A program made the translations under genes and the position numbers. Positions 8,827-17,925 of a stretch of DNA of 64,000 bases are shown here, in pieces. Numbering within the stretch: the first letter of the stretch is position 1; each line of letters begins with the position of its first letter. The notes under the pieces were generated by a model. It saw nothing but the letters and a program-made list of their open reading frames with translations. It was not told where the DNA came from and did not search any database. Source of the DNA: Alloscardovia omnicolens (GTDB lineage Bacteria; Actinomycetota; Actinomycetes; Actinomycetales; Bifidobacteriaceae); contig CP159991.1 in the NCBI GenBank assembly GCA_040702985.1, positions 496,001 through 560,000 on the forward strand. The letters run 5' to 3'.

Positions 8827-9320
8827 CAACTTCAATAGAACGGGTGCTGCGTTTATCTGAGAATAAACGTAAGGATAATACGACTACATACAGTGCTGAA
8901 CTTGTTTTAGAAATGATTGAAAGTTGTTTGCGTCAAGGAGCATCTTTGCCCACTGCTCTGCACATGGTAGGTTACGCACTCCATAACATTTATGGTGATG
9001 CTTTTATGAGTATTGCGGAAGCAATGAAGTCTGGGGAAGACTGGGATCATGTGTGGAAACCATATCTTGTGGAGGGTTCAGGACTTTTTGCTATTGTGCA
9101 TGACGTGCTAGAGCCTGCGTATAAGCGCGGGGTATCACCTGCTTTACGAATTGAAAATGCTATAGAACAGTTAAAAGATAATGACAATCTTGCTCTCAGT
9201 TATGCTTCTCATGAATTAGCTGTAGGTATTTTGCTGCCTTTAGGTTTGTGCTTTTTACCTGGCTTTGTGCTTCTCACTGTTATTCCTTTATTGTCTTCAT
9301 GGTTTGGATTGTCTGCCTAA
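8823..9320 (+). CDS. tadC: TadC-like pilus membrane platform protein
   Basis: At 165 residues, this has a soluble helical part with GspF-type features (SAELVLEMIESCLRQGASLP; then LKDNDNLALSYASHELAVGI) and a single strong hydrophobic hairpin at the C-terminus (LPLGLCFLPGFVLLTVIPLL). It follows tadB with a 4-bp overlap and precedes the pilin. TadC of other bacteria is longer, but short TadB/TadC pairs are usual in Gram-positive tad loci. It presumably pairs with TadB in the membrane. Confidence 0.78.
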   Translation: MTTSIERVLRLSENKRKDNTTTYSAELVLEMIESCLRQGASLPTALHMVGYALHNIYGDAFMSIAEAMKSGEDWDHVWKPYLVEGSGLFAIVHDVLEPAYKRGVSPALRIENAIEQLKDNDNLALSYASHELAVGILLPLGLCFLPGFVLLTVIPLLSSWFGLSA

Positions 9321-9397
9321 TAACGGCGGCGTGAGATCCGCAATGTTGTGCTACGCGATGAGATGGCTTGTGACTTGTGGCGTGTGATGCGACACGG

Positions 9398-9406
9398 TTA
9401 TCCACA
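9398..9406 (+). promoter_or_regulatory. Perfect DnaA-box 9-mer upstream of the pilin
   Basis: TTATCCACA matches the DnaA-box consensus exactly and overlaps the left end of the shared 17-mer at 9401-9417. The tadZ upstream region has the same combination with the box in the opposite orientation 12 bp away. Confidence 0.4.
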
Positions 9407-9417
9407 TCGGTTCACAT
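9401..9417 (+). promoter_or_regulatory. 17-bp element shared with the tadZ upstream region (copy 2)
   Basis: TCCACATCGGTTCACAT is identical to 6175-6191. It lies in the 208-bp gap between tadC and the pilin, about 112 bp before the pilin start, suggesting that the pilin genes have their own promoter controlled together with tadZ. Confidence 0.5.
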
Positions 9418-9528
9418 TTATTTTTGAGCACCTGTTTTTGCCTCTTTGTGTTGAACAATGAATATACAAGCTTTTTGAAGTTTGATTTTACGAAGATTTA
9501 CTCACTTTCAAGACAATTAAGGATGATT

Positions 9529-9762
9529 ATGAAAAACATGATGAATGCGCTTCTTGTTCGCGGCATAACTGCTGTTACGTCAGCGCTCGACCATATTGCG
9601 CATAAGGTACACACATCTGATGATGGCATGGCTACAGCAGAATACGCTGTAGTTCTTGTAGCGGCAACGAGTTTTGCTGGAATTCTTGTTGCTTTGCTCA
9701 AGTCAGATGCCGTTCGTTCGCTTATTACTCAGTTGATTACCAATGCGTTGTCTATTGCATAA
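9529..9762 (+). CDS. Flp/Tad pilin-like protein (DUF4244-type)
   Basis: The start at ATG 9529 is chosen because AAGGA lies 5 bp upstream; the open frame extends to 9424 but lacks a ribosome binding site there. The 77-residue product has a basic leader, then GMATAEYAVVLVAATSFAG, a prepilin-type site (G before a hydrophobic helix with Glu at +5) followed by one membrane helix and a short C-terminus. This matches the small DUF4244/Flp-like subunits of actinobacterial tad loci, probably the major pilin. Its 3' end overlaps the TadE-like gene by 20 bp. No TadV prepilin peptidase gene is in the window, so processing must rely on one elsewhere. Confidence 0.82.
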   Translation: MKNMMNALLVRGITAVTSALDHIAHKVHTSDDGMATAEYAVVLVAATSFAGILVALLKSDAVRSLITQLITNALSIA

Positions 9763-10183
9763 AGCGAATCGTGTTATTCGTGCAGCTTACCGGCGTGTGA
9801 CCCGCGCTGCGACTGCTTATGATGCAGGCGTGGTCACCGCTGAGTTTGCTGTTGTTTTTCCTACAGTGGTTGCCATTGCTGCCCTTGTTCTGAGCATGAC
9901 GCGCATTATTATGGTGCAATTAGATTGCCATGATGCTGCGCGGCAAGCGGCGTACAGCGTTATAGTTGCTCAGCAATCCGGCGCGTCAACCGCTGCTACT
10001 CAGCAGGAGGCTGTACGTGTTGCGCAACAGGCTGCTGGATCTCATACTGCAGTACACCTGACGTGGAACCAGGAATCTTTCCGCGTGAATACGAGTTGCT
10101 CCGTGGCGACGTTGGGACGCGCCTCGTTGCCCTTTACTGTTACTGCTCAAGCTCAAGGAAGCATCCATGCGTGGCAAGAATAA
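9743..10183 (+). CDS. tadE: TadE-like pseudopilin
   Basis: The 146-residue protein has a basic N-terminus, then GVVTAEFAVVFPTVVAIAALVLS, the TadE signature: Gly cleavage site, Glu at +5, hydrophobic helix at about residues 29-57. An extracytoplasmic domain with two Cys follows. TadE-like minor pilins help start or anchor the Flp pilus. The annotated ATG lies inside the pilin gene (20-bp overlap), and its stop lies 17 bp inside the next gene, so translation is probably coupled. Confidence 0.8.
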   Translation: MRCLLHKANRVIRAAYRRVTRAATAYDAGVVTAEFAVVFPTVVAIAALVLSMTRIIMVQLDCHDAARQAAYSVIVAQQSGASTAATQQEAVRVAQQAAGSHTAVHLTWNQESFRVNTSCSVATLGRASLPFTVTAQAQGSIHAWQE

Positions 10184-10598
10184 AGGAATCATACGCAGTA
10201 AAAAATGTGCAGCATGGTGGGCGCGAAACGATGACGGATCGGGAACACTACTAGGCGTTGCTCTTATCGCTCTGGTCAGTGTGCTTGCTTGTCTTGCTGT
10301 ATGTGCAGGTAGTTATCTTGTCTGCCAGTCACAAGCTCTCAGTTTTGCTCATCAGGTAGCGTTAGATGCTGCATTTGAACATCAGCTCAACACGTTAGAA
10401 GTTTCTTCTGCAATGTCATCGCCGTGTAACCATGCGCAATCCGCTATCAGTCATGAACGTTTTTCTCTGCAATCTTGCACTGTTGAAGGACACGATGTGC
10501 AGGTGGAGGTGCAAGGTGTTCCAAGCATTGAGTTTCTTCCTCATCCTGTTGCTATTGCTCGTGCAGGACCTGCTCAATGTGTCCCAAGAAATAGGTAG
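10167..10598 (+). CDS. TadE-like / Rv3655c-type minor pilin
   Basis: The 143-residue protein begins with basic residues and DDGSGTLLGVALIALVSVLA, a prepilin-like Gly followed by a membrane helix (about 24-50), but with Leu rather than Glu near +5. An extracytoplasmic domain with several Cys follows (HVQ-rich C-terminus ending QCVPRNR). This matches the small proteins encoded last in actinobacterial tad clusters (Rv3655c family). It overlaps tadE by 17 bp and ends 9 bp before dnaX, so tad and dnaX may share a transcript. Confidence 0.72.
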   Translation: MRGKNKGIIRSKKCAAWWARNDDGSGTLLGVALIALVSVLACLAVCAGSYLVCQSQALSFAHQVALDAAFEHQLNTLEVSSAMSSPCNHAQSAISHERFSLQSCTVEGHDVQVEVQGVPSIEFLPHPVAIARAGPAQCVPRNR

Positions 10599-10607
10599 CC
10601 TAGAGCC

Positions 10608-13250
10608 ATGGCATTAGCACTGTATCGACGTTACAGGCCTGATACTTTTGATGGAGTTATTGGGCAAGATCATGTTACTAAGCCTTTATCTCGTGCATTA
10701 GATGAAGGTAAACTGACTCACGCATACCTGTTTTCAGGGCCGCGAGGCTGCGGAAAAACGTCGTCAGCGCGTATTCTTGCTCGTTGTATTAACTGCGTTC
10801 AAGGACCAACATCACATCCATGCGGTGAATGTGAAAGCTGTCGAGACTTGTCAACGAACGGCCCAGGATCCATCGACGTAGTAGAAATTGACGCAGCAAG
10901 TCACGGTAGTGTAGACGATGCGCGTGAATTGCGTGAACGAGCTACTTTTGCTCCTGCACGTGATCGCTACAAGATTTTTATTCTTGACGAAGCGCATATG
11001 GTTACTGGCAGTGCTTTTAATGCTTTGCTTAAGATTGTGGAAGAGCCACCTGAGCATGTTATGTTCATTTTTGCGACGACCGAACCGGATAAAGTTATAG
11101 GCACGATTCGTTCGCGTACTCATCACTATCCTTTCCGTCTGGTTCCCCCAGAAATTATGGGGCCATATCTTGAGCAGGTATGCCATAAGGAGGGGATCAA
11201 GCCGCAAGAAGGTGTGCTTAAACTTGCTATGCGTGCTGGTGGTGGATCCATGCGAGACACTTTGTCCGTGCTCGATCAGCTCATGGTAGGTTCTGTTGAT
11301 GGCGTGATTACGTACGATGATTCCGTTGCGCTACTCGGTTTTACCCCAGATACTCTTATTCGTGATGCCATGAATGCGATTATTGAGCGAAATGGGCAAG
11401 ATCTTTATAGCGTGATTGAAAAAGTTGTAACTGGAGGTTTTGATCCGCGTAAATTTGTAGAGGATTTACTGGCGTATGTGCGTGATTTGCTGGTGCTCGC
11501 CATTGCAGGAAGCCAAGCACAATCAGCATTACATATTAATCAGTCTGAGCACATTACTGAGGATATGCAGCAGCAAGTTGCCCGTCTAAACTTGCATCAG
11601 CTAGATGTGATGGCTCAGCGTATTAATACTGCTCTGAGTTCTATGAGCGGTACCATGTCTCCACGTATGCGTTTGGAATTGCTGGCGGCTCAGCTTTTGG
11701 TTGCAGAAGAACCTGCATCAGCACCGATGCAGACGCAGAGTGCACCGCAATCGTCTTATAGTTCTACTGCTCATACAGCACAGGTAGGTAAGAGAAGCGA
11801 ACAATTATCTCCTCGCGCTCGCGCTAAGGCAGCAGCTGCAGCTGAAGCAGCACAACACGTTCCAGCTCAAACTGCTAAGCCGCAAGAAGTGCAGCAGAAC
11901 ACAGACAGCGCACATCAATCGGCGGAGAAGTCGGTACCAGAAAATACTACTGATTCTGCTCCTCAGCTTAAACAAGATATGGCATCGCCTGCCGCACAGC
12001 GTGCAGACAATCCTTTAGATCCTGCACAAGCGCAAAAACAGTGGGAAGCAGTAATCGATTCTCTACCACAGAAGATTCGTGCTGTTGTCAGCAGTGATCA
12101 TATTCCTCATGTGGAATTGAGTGAACGTGCCGGGCGACATCTTATGATGCTTACTTTTGCTACTCCTTTGAGTCAGCATGCTTTTGGGTTAGCTGTATCT
12201 AGTGAACCAGTGCACGGTGAAACAACGCTACAGAAAATTCTGAATGTAAAACTTCTTGAACGTTACGGTGTTCCAGTTGTTGTTGCTCCTGCACCTCGCA
12301 CCGCTGATGGTCAAACCGTTACGCCTCTGCGTGATTTAACACCAGCACAGCGTGCGCAAGTCAAAGCTCAAGTAGCTCAAATGGCAGCTCAGGCAGCTCT
12401 GGCGAGTATGCATACTATGTCTGCAACACAGTTATCGCATACGCAAGGCAGTGCGCATTCAGACAAGACTGCGAGCCCGGCTTCTTCAGGAGTAGAGTCT
12501 GAATCCGGTGATCGAGAAGAGACTGATTCCGACAGTGCTCATCCTGAGAGGGCTCATCATGACGATGCGCAAGCGATGCCTACTCAAACAAGTGCGGTGT
12601 GGAGTCAGCACAATGCATCGGATATTGACCCATGGGCAGATACAGCAACTGACCATGAGTATGGGCAAATAGATAACCTTGCGCAAAGCGTAACTACACA
12701 GAACATAGCGGTCGCACACACTGGTGAGTCTGCAGTTCATGAGGAAGTTTCGGCTGAATCTCAACACAATATTCAACGTGAGAGTTATACGAACCAGAGC
12801 GCTGCCGATAGTTCTGCTGACTATTTCATGCATGGGGACAGTTCATCATCTCAAAGTGATAACCATGAGGATAATGTTGAACGTGAATCCGTAGCAGAAC
12901 ATCACAATAATAGTGGTGCACCATTGCAGAAGGCTAACCACAGCTATACGAGCGGTCATGAAAACATCGGCATGAATCCTGCATCTGCTCAAACTGATGA
13001 GGGCGCTGCGTCGAGTGAGCACAGTCCGCACGGTTCGATTTTACATGGTTCGAGTTCGCATGATTCTAGTCCGTCTACGCCATCATTACAACCACAAGTT
13101 AATGCTGATGAAGATCAGTATTCTCTGGATGATGAGCAGATGGAATCTCAAGCAGCGTTGAGCGTGCAAGAGATTGAAAAAATTTTTAATGCCAAAAAAA
13201 CTGAAGAATTTGCCGCTGACGATGATCGAAATCCACTAAAATCCTCGTAA
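10608..13250 (+). CDS. dnaX: DNA polymerase III subunit gamma/tau
   Basis: The AAA+ clamp-loader subunit, 880 aa. Walker A is SGPRGCGKTS (43-52); the zinc site is C63, C72, C75 and C78; Walker B is LDEAHMV; and the sensor region is TIRSRTHHYPF. Domains I-III end near residue 365. A small conserved-looking domain follows at about 465-560 (QWEAVIDSLPQKIRAVV), then about 300 residues rich in Ser, His, Asp, Glu, Gln and Asn, likely disordered. Many actinobacteria have long tau tails, but this one is long. There is no strong Shine-Dalgarno; the gene starts 9 bp after the tad cluster. No convincing programmed frameshift site marks a short gamma form. Confidence 0.96.
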   Translation: MALALYRRYRPDTFDGVIGQDHVTKPLSRALDEGKLTHAYLFSGPRGCGKTSSARILARCINCVQGPTSHPCGECESCRDLSTNGPGSIDVVEIDAASHGSVDDARELRERATFAPARDRYKIFILDEAHMVTGSAFNALLKIVEEPPEHVMFIFATTEPDKVIGTIRSRTHHYPFRLVPPEIMGPYLEQVCHKEGIKPQEGVLKLAMRAGGGSMRDTLSVLDQLMVGSVDGVITYDDSVALLGFTPDTLIRDAMNAIIERNGQDLYSVIEKVVTGGFDPRKFVEDLLAYVRDLLVLAIAGSQAQSALHINQSEHITEDMQQQVARLNLHQLDVMAQRINTALSSMSGTMSPRMRLELLAAQLLVAEEPASAPMQTQSAPQSSYSSTAHTAQVGKRSEQLSPRARAKAAAAAEAAQHVPAQTAKPQEVQQNTDSAHQSAEKSVPENTTDSAPQLKQDMASPAAQRADNPLDPAQAQKQWEAVIDSLPQKIRAVVSSDHIPHVELSERAGRHLMMLTFATPLSQHAFGLAVSSEPVHGETTLQKILNVKLLERYGVPVVVAPAPRTADGQTVTPLRDLTPAQRAQVKAQVAQMAAQAALASMHTMSATQLSHTQGSAHSDKTASPASSGVESESGDREETDSDSAHPERAHHDDAQAMPTQTSAVWSQHNASDIDPWADTATDHEYGQIDNLAQSVTTQNIAVAHTGESAVHEEVSAESQHNIQRESYTNQSAADSSADYFMHGDSSSSQSDNHEDNVERESVAEHHNNSGAPLQKANHSYTSGHENIGMNPASAQTDEGAASSEHSPHGSILHGSSSHDSSPSTPSLQPQVNADEDQYSLDDEQMESQAALSVQEIEKIFNAKKTEEFAADDDRNPLKSS

Positions 13251-13370
13251 CAACGTCAAATAGACAAACAGACAAACAGGTGATTAAAACTTCGTATGCA
13301 TCGCATAGATCTGAGAATATCGACGATATACGAAGCCAGCATGATATGCACATGAGCAGGAGAGGAACAC

Positions 13371-13994
13371 GTGCCAAGCACATACGATGGAGCTATTCAG
13401 ACTCTGATTGATGATTTCGCTAAACTTCCAGGCATTGGCCCTAAGGGTGCACAACGCATTGCTTTTCATTTACTCTCTGCCGAGGAAAGCGAAGTGCAGT
13501 CACTAGCTCAAGCAATTATTGATATGCGCGAAAAAGTCCGATTTTGCGAGATTTGCGGTAATGTGTGTGAGCACAGTCCGTGTCCTATTTGTGCTGATCC
13601 GCGGCGTGATCATTCAGTTATTTGTGTGGTTCAAGAGCCTAAAGATGTGATGAGTATTGAACGGACGCATGAGTTTCGCGGCGTATACCATGTACTTGGT
13701 GGCGCAATTAACCCGATGGCAAATGTGGCTCCTCAAGATCTGAATATCGCTGAGTTAGTACGCAGAATGCAAGAGGCTGAGTCCGATGAGAATAAAGAAA
13801 GCATTCGCGAAGTAATTTTGGCTCTTAACCCTGATATTGAAGGAGAAGCAACGACGACGTATCTGAGTCGTCTGCTCGAACCTGTTGGCATTCCGCTTAC
13901 TCGATTAGCTAGTGGTCTGCCGGTAGGAGCCGACTTGGAATATGCCGATGAGGTTACCTTAGGCCGAGCGCTGGTCGGGCGTCGCAGTGTGTAG
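13371..13994 (+). CDS. recR: Recombination mediator RecR
   Basis: The 207-residue protein loads RecA at gaps through the RecFOR pathway. It has the N-terminal helix-hairpin-helix [17 protein letters not shown] (19-35), the C4 zinc site C59/C62/C71/C74, and a Toprim domain starting [17 protein letters not shown]. The start is GTG 13371, with GGAGAGG 6 bp upstream. It follows dnaX by 120 bp, the classic dnaX-recR order. Confidence 0.96.
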   Translation: MPSTYDGAIQTLIDDFAKLPGIGPKGAQRIAFHLLSAEESEVQSLAQAIIDMREKVRFCEICGNVCEHSPCPICADPRRDHSVICVVQEPKDVMSIERTHEFRGVYHVLGGAINPMANVAPQDLNIAELVRRMQEAESDENKESIREVILALNPDIEGEATTTYLSRLLEPVGIPLTRLASGLPVGADLEYADEVTLGRALVGRRSV

Positions 13995-14198
13995 ACGGCT
14001 ATAAGTCTCACTATGTGTGCGTGATAGGCGGATAATCCACGATGATGAGCTAAGTAAAAGACGAGATAGGCATAAACAATTTTTACCGTGTGCTCGTGTG
14101 TTTATGTGAGTATCTCACCCACTGGCGCAATCGCGTGTGAAATCAATACATTTGCGTAATATAAAACTACCAACAGGTTTCAATCAGATGGGATTGAT

Positions 14199-14963
14199 GT
14201 GGCTCTTATAGTACAGAAGTATGGCGGTTCGTCAGTAGCGGATGCTGAATCTATTAAGCGCGTTGCTCGCCGTATCATCGAAACTCAAAAAAAAGGCAAT
14301 GATGTGGCAGTTGTGGTATCTGCAATGGGAGATACCACCGATGAGCTGATTGATCAGGCATTAAGCATTGATTCAAATCCGCCTGCCCGTGAGATGGATA
14401 TGCTCATGACAGCTGGTGAGCGCATTTCCATGTCATTACTGGCTATGGCTATTCATGCGCAAGGTGAGAAAGCTCATTCCTTTACCGGCTCGCAGGCGGG
14501 GTTCATGACTGATGCACAGTATGGTGCAGCTCATATTCGCTCTGTGAAGCCAGATCGTGTGAAAGCAGCAATTAACAATGGTGAAATTGCTATTGTTGCT
14601 GGTTTCCAAGGTGTTAATGCTCGCGGCGATGCTACAACACTTGGGCGTGGTGGATCCGATACCTCAGCGGTTGCCTTAGCTGTGGCTTTAGGAGCTGATG
14701 TCTGTGAAATCTACACGGATGTTGACGGTGTTTTCACTGCAGATCCTCGCATTGTTCCAACAGCTCAACGTATTGATTCCATTACCTATGACGCAATTTT
14801 AGAAATGGCTGCGTCTGGTTCAAAAGTATTGGCTTTGCGCTGTGTGGAATACGCTCGTCGTTTCCATATGCCTATTCACGTGCGTAGTTCCTTCTCGAAG
14901 CGTAAGGGAACTATTGTGCTTGGCTCACACGCCGAGCTTGACTCTATTCCAAACCGAGATTAA
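14199..14963 (+). CDS. lysC: Aspartate kinase, catalytic subunit (ACT domains on a separate gene)
   Basis: Phosphorylates aspartate, the first step to lysine, threonine, methionine and diaminopimelate. The 254-residue amino-acid kinase domain shows KYGGSSV (8-14), [11 protein letters not shown] and [15 protein letters not shown], then stops before any ACT domain. The start is GTG 14199. Fourteen bases after the stop, a second gene with its own AAGGAG site encodes the ACT part, so the enzyme is split. Ask in many actinobacteria is one about 420-residue gene with an internal start. The two polypeptides presumably assemble into a feedback-controlled enzyme. Confidence 0.93.
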   Translation: MALIVQKYGGSSVADAESIKRVARRIIETQKKGNDVAVVVSAMGDTTDELIDQALSIDSNPPAREMDMLMTAGERISMSLLAMAIHAQGEKAHSFTGSQAGFMTDAQYGAAHIRSVKPDRVKAAINNGEIAIVAGFQGVNARGDATTLGRGGSDTSAVALAVALGADVCEIYTDVDGVFTADPRIVPTAQRIDSITYDAILEMAASGSKVLALRCVEYARRFHMPIHVRSSFSKRKGTIVLGSHAELDSIPNRD

Positions 14964-14977
14964 TACAAGGAGATCTC

Positions 14978-16620
<1,643 letters not shown>

Positions 16621-16631
16621 AATTCATTGCT

Positions 16632-17288
16632 ATGGCAATACTCAATGAGGTAGCTCGTCAGGCGGTTAAACAGCTCAACCGCCTGGTTGAGTTAGGATAT
16701 GCGGATGTAGCAGATTTAAGTGATGCAGAATTTCGTGCTTTAGCGCAACCTCTTATCGCTTTGCTTAATACCGAGCAGTATGAAGAACTGGGAGACAATA
16801 TTCTGCTAGTTCCAACGCGTGAACTTGTTTCCCCCGAGTCCTTGATAGCGCGTACAGCAGTAGGGCGCAATGCGGGCTTTACGACTATGCCTCCGCGCGA
16901 TATCGCCAGCTTTTTGCCGCAAGAAGGTTGCGAACCTCCTGAAGGTCCTTTTTATATTGTGTGCGATCCGCATACTGGCACTAAATACGTCAATCGCGAG
17001 CCTGATGTAGCTCGTAAGCTCATTGACTCTGACAATAAGCTCCCTCTTACCTTAGAAGAAGGCTTAGCTATTGCCACTCAACATCCAGATTGGCTGACAG
17101 ATAAAAACGGTTTTAATCTTATTGGCTCGCGTAGTGCAGACGGTCGTGTGCCAAGCGTGTGGATTAGTCAGAATTCTCCTCGTTTAGGGGCGGTATGGCC
17201 AAATTCGCGTCATACCTGGTTGGGTAACGCTTTTTGCCAAGGGCGCGTAGGTAGTCCGCTCTCTCACTTTATGGCGTCAGTGCGATAA
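16632..17288 (+). CDS. DUF5701-like hypothetical protein
   Basis: This 218-residue soluble protein starts 11 bp after asd and is probably co-transcribed with it. Notable segments are FYIVCDPHTGTKYVNREPDVA and a C-terminal part with several Trp (WISQNSPRLGAVWPNSRHTW). From memory it resembles the DUF5701 family of actinobacteria, for which no function is known to me. No signal peptide, membrane helix or catalytic motif is recognised. Confidence 0.7.
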   Translation: MAILNEVARQAVKQLNRLVELGYADVADLSDAEFRALAQPLIALLNTEQYEELGDNILLVPTRELVSPESLIARTAVGRNAGFTTMPPRDIASFLPQEGCEPPEGPFYIVCDPHTGTKYVNREPDVARKLIDSDNKLPLTLEEGLAIATQHPDWLTDKNGFNLIGSRSADGRVPSVWISQNSPRLGAVWPNSRHTWLGNAFCQGRVGSPLSHFMASVR

Positions 17289-17305
17289 CGCTGGATATTT
17301 TTGTT

Positions 17306-17633
17306 GTGAATCGTGATTCGCTGTGGCGGGGCACGATTCACGTCCTTTTTCATGGTGCTTTCGCTTATTTTGGTTCCTGAATCATGTTTGGCTATAGCGG
17401 ATTATGTTTCACGCACCATTTCTGGTATTTTTAACGCTATTTTGGTTCTTGAATTAAGTTTCGCTATAGCGAATCATGTTTCAGGAACTTTTTTGGTGCG
17501 AAAAATGGCATTTTCAGTTCTTGAATCATGTTTCGCTTAAGCCAATCATGTTTCACGTCCTTTTTTACCTCAAAAAAAGCCTAAAACGGTTCCTTAATCA
17601 TGTTCGGCTATAGGCAATCATGATTCACGTCCG
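17306..17633. repeat. Palindromic repeat array 1: five units, 72-bp period
   Basis: Five imperfect 40-46-bp palindromes start near 17306, 17373, 17445, 17517 and 17589. Units 2-5 are spaced exactly 72 bp apart; unit 1 is 71 bp from unit 2. The core is left arm GTTCCTGAATCATG, centre TTTCGCTATAGCGAA, right arm CATGTTTCAGGAAC. Several units end in TTCACGTCC instead, which makes the unit asymmetric. The 28-bp interval sequences are T/A-rich and related to each other, not unique. It fills the gap between the DUF5701-like gene and leuA. A second array, inverted, is at 60298-60627. Confidence 0.9.
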
Positions 17634-17925
17634 TTTCCGGTTGTAATCCGACGTACTGAGCCAATATGCTGCGCCAAAGTTCTATTTGTTCCACGTTCAA
17701 ATGCGCACCCACACAGCTCAAGCGCCGCACACTCACGCATCTCAACCACCCACCCCACCCCCCCATGCACAAAACATTTCTTATATCGGAACGCTTGCCT
17801 TCTTTTCCTCACCTTCCCCGTACAATGGGACACATGATTTTCGCGTAAAGAAAACAAGAAAAAGCTACGTGAAAATTGCACCAATATCCACTCGTCCGCA
17901 TAATCGTTATTCGTAAGGTAGGGCA
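17634..17925. other. leuA upstream region with a C-rich tract
   Basis: These 292 bases between the repeat array and leuA contain a C-rich run at 17746-17764, which is G-rich on the minus strand and could form a G-quadruplex. A TACAAT at 17820-17825 is a possible -10 box. I see no leucine-rich leader peptide and no T-box. A minus-strand open frame through here is not supported by any motif. Confidence 0.5.

Noticed and set aside
13178-13204. Programmed -1 frameshift in dnaX (A-rich stretch)
   Set aside because: The run lies at the extreme 3' end, the codon phase (GCC AAA AAA ACT) does not give a proper slippery heptamer, and no gamma-sized product would result.
13995-14198. Lysine riboswitch before lysC
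   Set aside because: The 204-bp leader lacks the conserved multi-helix core and has no terminator next to the start.
17306-17633. CRISPR array
   Set aside because: Units are diverged palindromes, intervals are related T-rich sequence instead of unique spacers, and there are no cas genes in the window. The same holds for 60298-60627.
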